Assembly (NCBI GenBank): GCA_030762175.1
Contig: CM060834.1
Location: forward strand, 25,532,001-25,596,000
DNA length: 64,000 nt
Reading direction: 5' to 3'
DNA from: Metallyticus violacea
Lineage: Eukaryota; Arthropoda; Insecta; Mantodea; Metallyticidae
A program made the position numbers and the translations under genes. The stretch's first letter is position 1; every line of letters begins with the position of its first letter. The notes below the pieces were generated by a model. That model saw only the letters and a program-made list of their open reading frames with translations. It searched no databases and was not told the origin of the DNA. Shown here one piece after another: positions 11,626 through 24,406 of the stretch.

Positions 11626-12555
11626 GTTTTTTTTTTTTTATTCTGAATAGTTTTATTGCATATGCTTTATGTAAACGGAAAGATTTTCAAATATTTTAAA
11701 AGGGTTTAGCTTTTTTTGTTAATATTTCTTATTCTTTCACTATTATAAAAAAATTCATGCAATTTATTTTCACTGGCTTAGATTGTTTAGCTTGTCCAAA
11801 TGTAGGCTTGTTTTCTATTCATCGTAACTGTCCAATAAATACTTTTAAAATGGTTAAATCTTTAATTATTAATACGAACTCAACATTTTAATAAACCCAC
11901 GCGTCCTCTGAGGCAGCGAGAAATTGTTTGTTAGCTGTTAGTAAGCAATAATTAATATCATTGTTTACCGGAGCGCGACACTAAATTCAGACCCGAACAA
12001 GCTTAAAAAATAACTGTTAGGAAATATTTTTTATTAATTTTCAGACCAGTGAGTAATGCGTGTTATTCTGCGGATACCAGGAACCTTACCATGTGGTTTC
12101 CAGACGAAGTGGTGGTGTTGTTGTTATGTTTCAATTTGCCTGGTTTGGAAATGTTATCGTGGTAAGCGGATGCGATGCTGTGTGTGAATAAGGCTTTACG
12201 GAAAAGCTCTTCCAACGTACCGAGGTAAACCACCGCTGTCATTCTGACATTTCCTCTGCGACGTCATTCAGTGTAATGCTTCAAAAACGCTTATTAATTA
12301 TTGTAGATTAAATACGGTCCTGTAGCTTCCAAAAGACGGCACTCCTTTAAATTATTAATTTTTATGAAATATATTAGACATCCAAAAAGAATCAAATAAC
12401 TGCTACATATACATTTACAACCCGCCTCCCCCTAGCATGTTAACTCAACACTCCGTCCAATACATCAATTATCTGATGATCTCTACAAGCAACTGACCTG
12501 ACTGGAATCACGAGAAGGATTGTTTAATGCACGCCGCTAGGAAAGCTTCAGTTCT
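11626..12555. other. intergenic, nothing recognised
   Basis: AT-rich sequence with no recognised gene or family. Confidence 0.45.
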
Positions 12556-12559
12556 TAAT

Positions 12560-13000
12560 GAGGGGTATCAAAAAATTCCCGGACTAGGGTCTGTTATACA
12601 GAAAATACTTCATTTACATAAGTTTGAGCATAATAGTCTTACTGAGAAGTAATACATCTGTCCCAGTGTTTCTTTCACTTTTGGAATGTGCCTCAAAGTC
12701 AGTGTAGAACCTTACGCGATTCACGCTGTATCTCGTCAACGACACACCATCGATGTCAGCAATGTCGTTGAGTGTTATCCTTATATCCTTAATGAATAAT
12801 TTCCAAATTGTTAGTGGTTGATGTTAATCGTCTTCCAGGAATATTTTTCCACTTTTGAAGCACTGGAACCACTCGAAACATTGTATTATCACCGTAAGCT
12901 TACCGAAGCCTGTTTACTTTCTCTGTAACCAATTTCTCAAGTTTGACGCATCATTTCACGTTAACTCTTTGTTCCATGACGAAATAGCAAACTGGTCACG
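12560..13000 (-). pseudogene. internally deleted mariner element
   Basis: The minus-strand frame starts MEQRVNVK, then after a small gap VKLEKLVTEKVN and AYGDNTMFRV, the standard N-terminus of HTH_48 mariner transposases. It then jumps to 3' sequence ending near GGGAATTTTTTGATACCCC (about 12565-12585 on the plus strand). The catalytic core is missing, so it is a deletion derivative with stops. Confidence 0.65.
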
Positions 13001-13995
13001 CATGTGATGACAAAAACACCGACTTCACTACTCTAAATCCAATTACAGCGATGTCACCTGGTAGGATGCTGTTCAAGGCTACAGCTCCCTAGCTCTGCGC
13101 GCGTAATTCTGCACTGCCATTTGTTGGCTTGCTACAGAACAGTCTGGGAATTTTAATACCATCTCTCATAACTTCTTCTAGTTCTTGGTTTAGTCGGAGA
13201 CGCAGCAACAATTTGCAGGGGCGAGTACTTGCTCATACTCTCACAACATGTGCCATTTATACTCCTACTTCAACACGACAGCTCTCGTTACTACACTTTC
13301 GTTATCTGCTTAGTTTTCATTTAATTCACTTTAGTTTTGGTTTCCTTAACTTCACTCCGCACCTAAATATAACCACATCCTTCCGCATTTCCTTTCCCTG
13401 ATTGGCTAAACATGTTCGCGTCATAGGGTGTCTTGTTAAAGCTTGAACAATAGACAATGCAGTTGCCGGATCATACAAAAAGAAAAGCATGCCAATAAAT
13501 CATACTCTAAAATCAAGAAATATTTAACGAACAAACTGAAGACTTTCTCTGATCTCTCCACTGAACAAGGTCCAGCGACAAGCGAGTTCAGAAATCAAGT
13601 TGCACGTGCTAATATCATAATAAAACAAGTTTTAATGGTCAACCTGACTTGTTATCTCCAACTCACGATTGTGTTGCAAGAAATTCGGATGGGTTAACGC
13701 AATCACGCATCGCTCTTCATGTGATAATGAAAATAAAAACAATTTTTGAAATATTTGTGTATGGATAAACTATCACTTTACACAAAGAAATAATTTATCG
13801 CAAAAAGCAATTCTGTGTCTATCAGCCAATGAGGGATGGCAAAGGACACCTGACACTCGACATCCGCAATAAGGCAAAGAGAAACTTAGTATAGGAAATA
13901 TTACTTATTCAAAAGGGCAACACGCTGTAAAAATTACTTCTGTGCCATCGAAAACACAAATCATAAGGGATATTTACTAATAAAATTAAATAACT
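13001..13995. other. intergenic, nothing recognised
   Basis: Open frames of 84-90 codons at 13129-13401 and 13443-13697 show no recognisable domain and are probably chance. Confidence 0.4.
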
Positions 13996-13999
13996 TAAA

Positions 14000-14165
14000 T
14001 ACGAGGGCTGCATACCAAAAGTTAGATAAGTCGCTCAGTGTATGTTTAATTGTGATTCAACTGTTCAAAATGGTGACGGCATAGAATAGAATGACGTTTC
14101 GGCAACACGGTTTCACTGATAGGATGGAATGAAGTGACATGCGGTCAGATTGGGAGACGGGAATA
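14000..14165 (+). mobile_element. mariner-like element 5' end
   Basis: TACGAGGGCTGCATACCAAA resembles the outer TIR of mariner-family elements and shares TACGAGGG with the terminus at 2124. A coding start is not preserved. A transposase fragment in the same orientation lies at 14930-15090, possibly from the same element. Confidence 0.35.
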
Positions 14166-14299
14166 CACGGAAATAGAGCCTTTAACTTTCCTCAGATTAT
14201 AAGTCCTAAACTTCTGTAGGCCTGCAATAGCCAGGACGGTATCATTCGATGGCAGTCCGGGTGGAATCTATACACAGAACCGCCAGATATAAAGACATG

Positions 14300-14370
14300 A
14301 ATTTTCCCTCAATTTCCCCATGAAATTGAGGAGCGGAAAATTCTTGGAAAAAAAAAAAAAAAAAAAATCA
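14300..14370 (+). repeat. short hairpin followed by poly-A
   Basis: CCTCAATTTC-CCCAT-GAAATTGAGG is a perfect 10-bp stem. It is followed by AGCGGAAAATTCTTGGAAA and a run of about 20 A. A near-identical AGCGGAAAATTCCTGGAAA occurs at about 19593, also close to an A-run. Confidence 0.5.
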
Positions 14371-14849
14371 ACGGAGCATTCGCTTAATGATATGCGGTCC
14401 CCAAGTGTTAACACCTAAGCCAAACCGCTCCGTCGGCATTTCTTTAGTCTCGTTAGTGTATTTATTTACAAAATATATTTGTTACAAATTTAACTCATTC
14501 ATTCATGTCGCACGGGTCCTAGGACCGTACGTGCTTTTCCGATACATTAGGAAATACATGAAATTACACAAATCAATATTTAACTCGTAAGAGGAAATCA
14601 GAGCATATAATAATGAAAGGAATAAATGAAAAACACATAAAAGAAAAAAATCGAAATACATAAATAAAACAAACAAAAAAGAATAAACTGCATAAGTAAA
14701 TAGCTTACATTCCCACATACATAAGTACAAATAATTCCAAAAATATAGTGACCCACGTACCCTTACCCCCTTTCCGGTTGCTTGCCTTTCATTTGAGCTG
14801 TCTCACTTTATTTAAAAAGTTATCTATTCCCTCTTCCTCCTTCCTAGTG

Positions 14850-15120
14850 ATCTAATGAGGAAGTCCGTGGTGTTATTTAAGTCAGTCTTCAGAGTGTGGC
14901 AAAATAGTGCTCGGATTATCGAAGTGGCAGAGTCAACTGCAGCTAGCATGCTGCTCTTGGGTTACTTTCAGTGGGAAGCTTCAGAGCATCCAGCATACAG
15001 TCCTGATCTAGCGTCTGCTGATTTTAGTTTCTTTCCACCTCTCAGTGACCACAATTTTTGTATGATAAAACCAAGACAGTTGTAAAACGCCGATTGAATC
15101 GCAGGATGCCTAGTTCTACG
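14850..15120 (+). pseudogene. mariner transposase fragment, catalytic D region
   Basis: The frame contains FQWEASEHPAYSPDLASADF then SFFPPLSDHNF, the block around the second catalytic Asp of mariner (consensus HPPYSPDLAPSDFxLFPxLK). Upstream and downstream domains are not recognisable. Confidence 0.7.
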
Positions 15121-15257
15121 AATAGGGCACCAAGCTCATAAAGACTATGTTGAAAACAATGTGATAATTACCATGGCACACAGTGCATGTTGTATAATGC
15201 TATGTATGCATTATGTAAACTGATAGCGTACAGTAGCGTATTATAAGACTAAAAATC

Positions 15258-15350
15258 CTTCTCAGGTTTATCATTTCATTTCATGTTATCGTCAGTAACA
15301 CCGCCCGTGATGTCTTAGTAAACACGGGCGTTAAACACTAATTAAAATAC
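15258..15350 (+). mobile_element. SINE family A, 3' fragment
   Basis: This matches the 3' end of the SINE at 62243-62527: TTTATCATTTCATTTCATGT, ACACCGCCCGTGATG, then CACGGGCGTTAAACACTA. The head and middle are missing. Confidence 0.65.
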
Positions 15351-15639
15351 ACGACTGGGGATATGGAGTCATGTGTTAGTATCAATGAACCCTATGGTGC
15401 CACAAGCCCCATCTGCAGATTTCTAATCTATGATTGCATCTCTCTTCGGAAAACAAGGAAGAAGGGAGAGTCCTGTAGGTTGTAAGGAAAAGCTACAAGC
15501 TTAGAAGACGGATGGGGACAAGCCGGCAGATGTTGCAGCCATTAAAACAAAATAAATGCGAGGTAAAAGGGGAGAATGAGAATGGAAAGTGTTGGTTGGA
15601 ATTAAGAAAGAAGAAAATAAAATACAAATATTTGAGACT

Positions 15640-15715
15640 TTGTGCACTATAGCACCGAGATTCGAACTCTGATTCTCAGTCTTCGCAACAAAGTGTTCAA
15701 GCTACATGAGCTGTT
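15640..15715 (-). repeat. tRNA-like SINE head fragment
   Basis: The reverse complement has GCTCATGTAGCTTGAACAC (A-box-like) and AGAGTTCGAATCTCGGTGC (a good B box). The rest does not support a cloverleaf, so it is a decayed SINE head. Confidence 0.4.
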
Positions 15716-16147
15716 GCAATGATTGAGCATTTAAAGATTGCATTATCGAGATAGAGGATTTCTCTTCACCAATATCTACAGATTGCATTGCTTTCTACAT
15801 TGTAAAACTATTATGGCGAAATAAAGCTTTGTTTTAGATCTTTTAGAGCTAGGAATTGAAATGAAAACAATATTGCAAATCGCGAGGAATCCCATCATGA
15901 AATTACATACGAACAGAAGTTCCATTTTCTTTCAACTGAAGTATGCATGCAGAAGAGGATGTTATTATGCCGTCTTTGAAACGAAAGAGACCTTCAAAGA
16001 TTCGTTTCAAAGCTTTAAAGAATATGATGGAAAATACTGTAGCACTTGACAAGAAATTTCTTGTGGAACAGGTTCTTTGTAAATGCGCTGAACGCATTTT
16101 AAAAATGTAAGACCGTTGTCAGCTGCAAGGATTAATATGTGTATGTA

Positions 16148-16320
16148 TACATGGGTGTCCATTTTCTCGTGCTCGCACAAAATATTTTTCTACTGCTATT
16201 TTGACTACAGTTTTTCTTACAAGATGTACACGCATGAAGACAAAGTAGAAATGCTGCTGATCTACGGAGAATGTAAGTTGTTAGATGTTTTATTCTTTTT
16301 CATTATTTGAAGCGGTTAAA
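16148..16320 (+). pseudogene. DUF4817-type DNA transposon, 5' end fragment
   Basis: A start codon at 16225 opens MYTHEDKVEMLLIYGEC, matching the N-terminus common to DUF4817-type insect transposases (Y(T/S)xExKVDMLLIYGEC). GGGTGTCCATTTTCTCGTG at 16153 may be the terminus. Homology stops after about 20 residues. Confidence 0.5.
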
Positions 16321-16597
16321 TGATTTAGTTAAACATGCATTGTAGGGCTATCAAATAACAGAAATTACGTATTTATCAGTCATATCTATTGTTTTCTTGA
16401 CTAAAATGGTAGTGTGTGATAAATTTCTGAATAGCTCTTGGGGAGGGTAAATGTATTTTTTTTTAAAACGTATATAGTCCGTTAAAAAATTAAATTCTAT
16501 CCCCTATCTCCTACATTAAAAACATTTATTTGAAACAATTTTTTATTTCACGTATAAGAAAAAATTTATTTTGGATGTGCAAATTCAATAGGAGGGC

Positions 16598-16599
<2 letters not shown>

Positions 16600-16648
<49 letters not shown>

Positions 16649-16650
16649 AG
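16600..16650 (+). repeat. (TA)n microsatellite
   Basis: About 20 TA units running into ACACACATAC. Confidence 0.95.
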
Positions 16651-16950
16651 TATGTCCACAGAAACACGCCGCGATTATAAACTGTTATAATTTCGTAATC
16701 ATGTGCATTATAAAATTGATACCAATGTCACTGGAATAAAGGGCTTAAAGAACTCCTGTTTTTAATACTGCTGAACGTGTAATTAATTGCCTATGGAAAC
16801 AAATACTGGCACCATTAGCTGAAATTCCGCTTGTATTGATTGTCGCTGTTTCGCTTGTTATTTGCTGCAATGAAGGCAAATTGTGCAAAATTATGTGAAT
16901 TTTTACATTTCTATTCACTTAGAATTCTGCAGCTGTTTACTGAGTTCAGG

Positions 16951-17651
16951 TAACCAGGAAGTGTAAATCTAGCAAATAATGCAGGATTATACATTTTACA
17001 CTGTATCTTAGAAAGTTTTAAAGATATCAATATAAAATTTTATGAGATATTAAAAATGGTTAGCTAAAGATGTTCTGTAAATGTTAATTCTCTATTGAAA
17101 ATACGTTTTTTAAACAAAAACAAATCTTATTTCCCAATAACTTAAACTTTTTTACATAAATGTGCATTTTTTTTCAGGATTGGCTGAACTAATCTTGTTG
17201 AAAATTTGCATATGTGAAGTGTGGTAACTAGAAGTATTTAAATATAACTATTAGTTGATAAAAATCATCACCAGTAAGAAATATATTTTTATTTTATTTT
17301 ATTATTTTTTTTCCAAATTGAAAATTAATTTCTTTTCAAGTAGCATTTAGTTCCCAGGATAGAATATTGTCTGCAGTTTAAATTAAAAAAAATATTCCAA
17401 TTCCAACAATAGTTTATAAAAAATGCATGATTATGTCACAGGGTTTTCAGTTTTTTAACAAGATTTTATTTTGGTTTACATTTTTTAAAAAACTTTTTAT
17501 GTGCATTAGGGAATTAAAATTTAAAGTGCATCTTTAGTTAAGATTTCTTAATATCCCCCAAAAATTTCATATTTATAGCTTTAAAACGTTCTGAGACACA
17601 GTGTTAAATGTATACTGTTGCATTATTTGCTAGATTTACACTTCCTGGTTA
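16951..17651. repeat. 700-bp imperfect palindrome (foldback element)
   Basis: TAACCAGGAAGTGTAAATCT starting at 16951 is repeated in reverse complement ending at 17651. Matching continues inward for at least 140 bp per arm (AGCAAATAATGC, TACATTTAACACTGT, GTTTTAAAG, CTAAAGATG) and more weakly beyond. No open frame lies in the centre. Confidence 0.75.
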
Positions 17652-17654
17652 GTT

Positions 17655-18425
17655 TTAGGCGAACTGACAGAAACACAGTTGGAATCATAGGACACAGATT
17701 GTAGTGACACTTCAGATGGCAGTTCCAGCATTAGTGATAAGTGGTACAGAAATTTTATGGGTAGGGAATGCATATTGATCAAAGGAGAGGCATTTAGGGG
17801 AAACAATCTATCAATGCGGAAATCGTGGAATGTGTGGGGAAGCACTCCTAAGTTATTTGTGCATAGAGCTAGCTACAAGTGATGTACATAAATTCACGTC
17901 TCGTGCGAACTGCAATTAGTGCATAATTTGAAATCTGATGACCTCTAAAACGGATTGTTTTCTGTGAACAATGCCAATCAGTGTATCAGCAGAAATGTGG
18001 GAGGGCGTGTAGGTGAGGTGGGAGCACGGCCTTGGTCTCTGCAGTTGACACTTGAGACAAACATTTGAGAGTTTGTACGGGGGACGACACCAAAATGCTT
18101 GAATTTCTCCTTTTAATGCCACTAGTTTCATGTATATATGACTAGCAACTTGATTTAAACTACATGTTTAAAACCACGCAGTGTTTATGTGGGCACTCTA
18201 TATGTTAAAGATATAGTGTGAAACAATTAGCACGCCGAGATATTTCAACAATTCAGTAAAGTTGCTACAGTTTTGGCTATAAGTGCTTAAAAACGTGGCT
18301 TTATTTTTTATTTATAAAATATAAAACATTCTTCAGAACACTAAAGCTCACCTATATTAAAACAAGTGGAATAACAAAAATGCCAGAGTTCATCTAGCAA
18401 TATATTTAAAGAGTGGAAATGCTAA
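17655..18425. other. intergenic, nothing recognised
   Basis: No recognised gene or family. Confidence 0.4.
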
Positions 18426-18429
18426 ACGT

Positions 18430-18840
18430 TCTAAGTGCCATTTTTAACTTAATCTAACTAAGTTCCATGTGCCCATATGCATATTCTTAGCCGTGTTCTA
18501 AGTGCCTATTATTGGATGAAGTAGTTCAAATACTCGCTAACAGATAGTACAGTTCTAAATGTCATGCTATGTTGCCATCATGTGTTATGTCATGCCGTGA
18601 TGATATTAATTTTTAAGGGAAAATATTAAAAGTGCAGAAATATTTAGTTAAGTGGCCATAGCTTTTTGAGTGGTGATAGATAATTCCTATTATAGAGAAA
18701 AGAAGGAGGTTAAGTAAGTCCTGCATTCCCCAAGATTTACATGGGATAGTACGTTAAGCTAAAGCTATAAATACTTTACATGTAGTTCCAATGGAGTCAA
18801 GTGTGTCTTTGATTTTAATTTTAATATTGTTATAGTCGTA
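18430..18840 (+). repeat. unknown interspersed repeat, copy 2
   Basis: Inverted counterpart of 8870-9295, with the same ordered landmarks: TTCTAAGTGCCATTTTTAA, GCATATTCTTAGCCGT, AGTTCTAAATG, TTTTTAAGGGAAAATATT, ATTCCCCAAGATTTACATGG. The copies differ throughout, so the family is old. Confidence 0.7.
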
Positions 18841-18844
18841 TTTG

Positions 18845-19990
18845 GTATCGTCAAAACGTTAGGCGGTAAGGAAAGCCCAGATTCAAAAGATGCATTGTTT
18901 TTGCAAGTGATAATCACGACACCAAACAGTATAATTGTTTGCGGCCGAAGTGTGTATTGTGAACCATATAATTGATTGCAAGTTCTAGTGTAGCAAGTTC
19001 AACAGGAGATCGGCCCGTTACCTTGACTGAAATTAAGGAAACTTCAAATCATTCCTCTTTCCTACGCTAACGGCAAGTCGATCCTTCTTCCACCCTCGAT
19101 CTAGGATCGAGAAAAGCTTTAAATATACCTGAGATTATTACCACGTCAGACTGGAATCGGGAGTGGTAATTTTTAGAACACAGCAGTCTAAGCAATTATT
19201 CACTGACAAAGTCTACAAGTGGAGCAGCACCAGGAGGGAACGGCCGGCTCAACTATCAGCGGCCCGCATTCCTAATTAGCCAACATTAATACTTCCAAAT
19301 AAATCCTTCCTAATCAAAACCCACAAGACATCAAAATATCAATTAATTTAAAAGCCAAACCAAATTTCCCTGCCCCCAAACAACAGTTTTGAGTTAAAAC
19401 ACCCCGGCACGGCGGAGCCCTCCCTCCAAGGGAGTTCAAGCTCCTCAGAATGGTCGCTTCCGTAACAGACGTCGAGACAGGTAAGTTTAGCAAGGGCAAA
19501 CCACCATCACACCGCACCAACCCATCTCACCTGGCACCTTCGACCCTGTAACAGAATCAACGGAATTAAGTCATATGAAATCGGAAAGCGGAAAATTCCT
19601 GGAAAGATCCATTCCAACATTCGCTTCCAGCGGAAAGCACGGGAAAAAAAAAAAAACAAGATGGCCGGTTCAAACATATTTGAATCCCCAACCTCCCGAA
19701 TACAAGTCCTAAATATCACCCGAGCCCCTCAGCTTGGTAAAAAGAAGACATAGAAGCTAACGAACATTTTAAATTAGTAACTAGTGCTTAACTGGGGGGG
19801 GGGGGGGGGGAGAAGAAAAAAAAACACACACTTAGAGAGCAAAAGAGAAAGGTGTAAATAAACATTGTCGCAGACACGACTGAGGGATGCATACCTTGGA
19901 CTTTTATTTGGTTGGACATTTCGGAATTATATTTAAATACTTATAAAATTCTAAATCATATACGACCCATTACTTCACAGTGTTTCTAGA
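18845..19990. other. GC-richer unclassified block with a G17 run
   Basis: 19000-19740 is GC-richer than its surroundings but no frame is recognisable. The frames over 19314-19719 have no known domain. It contains the AGCGGAAAATTCCTGGAAA motif shared with 14337 and a 17-base G run at 19794-19810. Confidence 0.4.
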
Positions 19991-19997
19991 CTGAGGG

Positions 19998-20465
19998 ATT
20001 GTAGCAGAAACTGTTCTCCGGGAAGATCGCGGGTCGCATTTCCGGTGACAAACCCCGAGGGTTTTTCTGTTACATCACCTTCCTCGGGGCTTCATGTGGA
20101 ACTTTGGTCATGGTACGTCACATAGAAAGTTCTATAACAATTTGAATATTCTAACTTGATTGCTTAAAGTCTGGGCGTAGTCTATCCATATTTGGATATC
20201 AGATGGCACAATTGCCAAGACCCTCTAGGCAAAGATTGCCTATATAACGAGTCGCAGGACTCAATAGGGGGTCTGAGTCCGAGAGTCATGCTGAAGGCCG
20301 TCATCCTTGTGTCGACGTCTGTGACTTCGCCCGAAGGTAAGCCTCTTACAGCAAGGCTTTACAGTAATGGATAACACTATCAAGGCATTGTTCATACATC
20401 TATCTGGATGAATAAATACAATTATAATGGTCCTATTGGTTCTTATTGTAATTGATACAATACTG
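19998..20465 (+). mobile_element. possible solo LTR
   Basis: The segment starts TGTAGCAG and ends TTGATACA. It has a TATA-like CCTATATAACGAGTCGCAGG at about 20238 and, downstream, GCCCGAAGGTAAGCC, which looks like a 5' splice site. No flanking coding region, primer site or convincing target duplication was found, so the call rests on organisation alone. Confidence 0.3.
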
Positions 20466-20499
20466 CTATTGCCCCCTGTCATCCTCTAGTGAGGGTGAC

Positions 20500-21965
20500 A
20501 ATATTTATTGAACAAAGACTTTTGAAGAAAAACGTAAAGTAAAGTAAAATTAGTTATTGTATTAATAAACAATTATTAAATTATAAATTTATTAAGTATA
20601 ACTTCTGGACCCCCTTAAAAGAAACAGATTACATAAGGAAGATTAAATACAGCAAAATTCTATCTTTTTAAAAAAAATTGCATCAATGTGAAATTAGAAT
20701 AAGAAATGAGAAAGACCACGAAAATCGTGAAATAAAATAAAAGTCATGTTTGCATAAAACATACCTATTTTACCTTCGTTTTCTTTCACAGCTTTATTAA
20801 CGGCAATTCTTTAAAAATTTATACTGATGTCACAGAAAAACGAACAAACGTATTAAATGTTTTTAGTCAAGAAAGTTATTAATATCAAAATAGTGAGAAA
20901 AAGATTTTGGTTGTAGAAATTTTACAGAAAATATTCATATATTTATACCATCGGTTTTCTCGCTTTTGCGACTGTAAACAAAATTTATATGAAAAAAAAA
21001 ATAGCTCCACAGTAAGGAGTATATTTAGTGGTATCTCGCAAAAATAAAAAGCCATAAGAACTTAAAACACGCCCCTGAAACATAACCGTAACATTTATCA
21101 TTTCGTCCATGATGGATAAGCCCCACAAAAAGCCCTAATTTTTTAACCCTTCTGTCCCGCAGATTTGCATTGCACGACAAAAGGAGTTTGCATCCGGTAT
21201 TAGCTCACAGCTCCGTTAAATACCACGTTAATTTTAATGATCACATTAAGACCGGAGCAGCAAATGGGATGATGATCCTTAGAAGACCCTCTTCCTGTAA
21301 CCGCAAAGCAAGGAAATTACAGTCTTCCCCTAACACCGTGCGGAAATTGTTAAACTTTTTTAGGGTTCCAAATCTTCATTATTTTTAGGTATTACCTACA
21401 GTTAAAACTTCTTTCTTTTATTATTTATTAAGTTACGTAAGTAAGTAACTCAGAAATATCAATAAAACTAAATTAACTACTCAGCTGAACTGCATGCAAA
21501 ACGTGAATACAGAGCGCATTAATATCAATTAATGTTACTCCCTAGAAAGTAAAAATTTATATCGGCATCTGAAGGGCTGAACTCAAAAGTTCAAAATTAA
21601 GGTAATAGATGATGCCGTGCTTCATTTACCTGTCTCAGTAGTGCGCAATATTTATCCATAAAGCCTTACGTCCCACCTAAGTAATAATACTAAAATGCGT
21701 GTTCTTTCAAAAAGACAATATCTTCCGCGTTTTCTTACGATCAGAATGTCGCATGACAATAGGAATGGTGTAAGAGATTCTCATCATGCTGTACTTAAAC
21801 ACCCAGTCCGAAGATGCTGGTGTTTGGTTTCTGTATTTAAAAAAGCAGTGCTGAATCCAGTAAAAGGAAAGCAAGTATGAGAAGGAAATGTGATAAAGGA
21901 AAAGAAAATAAGTGTGTGCAATAATGTACTAGCAGAGTCAAAAAGAAACCGTACTTGTGTAGAAA
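20500..21965. other. intergenic, nothing recognised
   Basis: AT-rich, with no domain or repeat recognised. Confidence 0.4.
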
Positions 21966-21969
21966 CTTA

Positions 21970-22440
21970 ATTACTGAAGCTTTTTCTCAACACCACCTTC
22001 AAAATAAGCCCCTAGAGCAGTGATACTCTTCTGCCAGCATCTGCACAAATTTTCGACACAATCCTGTAACTTTTGATCACTTCCCGCAAGCCGGGCTTTT
22101 TTTTTTTTTATTTTTTTTTTAAATCTTTTTACTACTACGGTCGAAGAAAAGCTCCATTTCTTGAGCACGTTTATGTCTTTTGGAAAGGCAGTGATCAGCT
22201 GGAGCAAGATCTGGAGAATACGGTAATCGAGGAATAACAGGTACTAATGCTTTATGAGGAATTCGCTGAGCTGGGGCGTTGTCGTGATGTAGTGCCCAAT
22301 TGTTTTCGTTTTTGTCGCACTGCATTCCGAAGATGCCTAAGAATGGCAATATACGTCTCATTGACAGTTCGGCATTCAGGAATGTACACCTATATCCTTG
22401 CAATGTCAGTTACAAATCATCATCTCCTGGCTACCGCCGC
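21970..22440 (-). pseudogene. mariner transposase relic, catalytic and C-terminal part
   Basis: Minus-strand frames give PECRTVNETYIAILRHLR, then after a frameshift NNWALHHDNAPAQRIPHKAL and PRLPYSPDLAPADH. A poly-A-bearing stretch follows, then QKLQDCVENLCRCWQKSITA and GAYFEGG. These match the DD34D core (HxDNAPAH...PYSPDLAPxD) and tail of mariner. The N-terminus is absent, and an A-rich tract near 22090-22125 disrupts the frame. Confidence 0.88.
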
Positions 22441-22499
22441 CTGTAGTATATGCCTAGGAACACACTGTGCACTCCACGAAGTCAAGGCCGAGGAAGTTA

Positions 22500-24371
22500 C
22501 ATAAATAGAACGGCAGAATTTTCGAAATTACTAGTATAAAATTCTTAAATATTGCCTATAACATGTTCATGACATCTTTAACTATTTTATAACTGGTGAT
22601 ACATTTTTTACAGACTAAAAAAGAATAATAAAACTGAGAACGACTGTAAGCAGTTACGAAAGTGTTTAAGGTTGGAAAAGAGCTTGATAATGCAGTGTGA
22701 TTTTTGCCACGTAAATTTGTACTTAATTAATTAATATACATTTATGTAATTATACACTTATGTATGCACAATGCAATTTACATGTTAAAAAAATTGCTGT
22801 CTTTTGCAACGTTTTCATTACATTCATTCAAAATGCGACATGTCTAATATGTGAAGGTAAAATAATATACAACAAATATTATTTATTTTTATGCATTGGT
22901 AGAATATGTGGATTATTCAAAACATTTTCCATAGCTTCTTATCTCAGTTTTATCAGTTTTTCCCATATCATGAAAAGTTTTAAAAGGACAAGTCCAGCTC
23001 GCCACATGATCTTAAGATTTCGAAGCTATGTTTAAATTAAGTGGAGTTTTTTTTTTGGAGGGGGGAATCGTTCACAGAGGGTCAACATCCTCTTCCCTTC
23101 TTTGGGATCTACAGGCATTTAAGGAGTTACGCGTGTCCTTTTAAATCACATTGTATCCCAGCATACAGCGTTTTTCTCAAAACTGTTTTCACACATTCAA
23201 AATGTCCCATCCGTAATATTCTTTGTTTAAATTTACTTAAAATGTCCCAGAATGTGCAGAAGTATCCATTGTAATATCCTATAGGACAAAATACATGCTA
23301 ACAGCCATAATATTTAAAAAAATATGAAAAATTATTAATTTTAAAGATGAATTTTTCTTACATTAAAAAAAATATCAGTTCACTCATCAAATTTAATTAA
23401 AAGATATTTATATACATTTATGAATTTGATTGAAAGCTTCAATTGCAAAAAGGACAACCAGTTTTCTCAACTTATGAAACCGTGAGACAAATTTACGTAA
23501 TATAATTTATGAAATAATTTATAGCTCGCAAAGTATTTATCCAAGTTGAATGAATTTTAGTTTACATCTTAATTTAACAGCAATGAAATCACAGTAAACG
23601 TTTCAAAACATCCATACAAAAAAGTTGAACTTTGAAAATTCACTCCCAGTATGCCTGAAACAGAGAGAATTTTGGGTCTCTAAATAAGTTTATGTTTATA
23701 GACTGTATTTAAGGTATTTAAAATTATGATTCTTTGGATCAATACTCCAGAAAATCATATATCTCAAAAACAATGCATCGAATATATAGCATACATACAT
23801 GAGAGCGTTCTTTTTTAAGTTTAATTTCCCATATTACAGGTTGTGCTGAAAATATTGCCCACCGGTATCCAGGCAGAGATGAATGGGACACTGCAAATTT
23901 GCAAAAGAGATCTGCAAGATGTCCTTATTGATAGCAGTAGCATCACGTCCGATCATCAGATGGAGCTAAGGTAGGAAACCTTGGGGACCGCAAATCCGGT
24001 GAAATTATCCAGTCTTCAAAATGTCCTTCATTAACATTTAGAATGCTTCCAGGACATAGAAACAAATTTATAATTTATTTTTTTTTAAATTTGAACTTGT
24101 TACACAATATAATTTTGTTATTAGTAAGTAATGAGCGAAATTGTATTTCTTAATTATAATTAATTTAAGGGATATAAAGTTTGTGATAAAATAATTTCAC
24201 AAACTTTTCAAATGCTTGGTTGCGCCAGTAATATGGAGCAGTAAATCGTTTTATTATATTTTTCTCATTTCTTATTATTAGGATCCATTGCTTGTTTTGT
24301 TATCATGGCATTATATGCAGGGATATGAATCTTGGATCCCTGAATTATTTTTTGTAAAAATTACCTTTTTC

Positions 24372-24406
<35 letters not shown>

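Noticed and set aside
19794..19810. G17 run as a regulatory G-quadruplex
   Set aside because: A single homopolymer with no nearby gene. Simple-repeat slippage is the adequate explanation.
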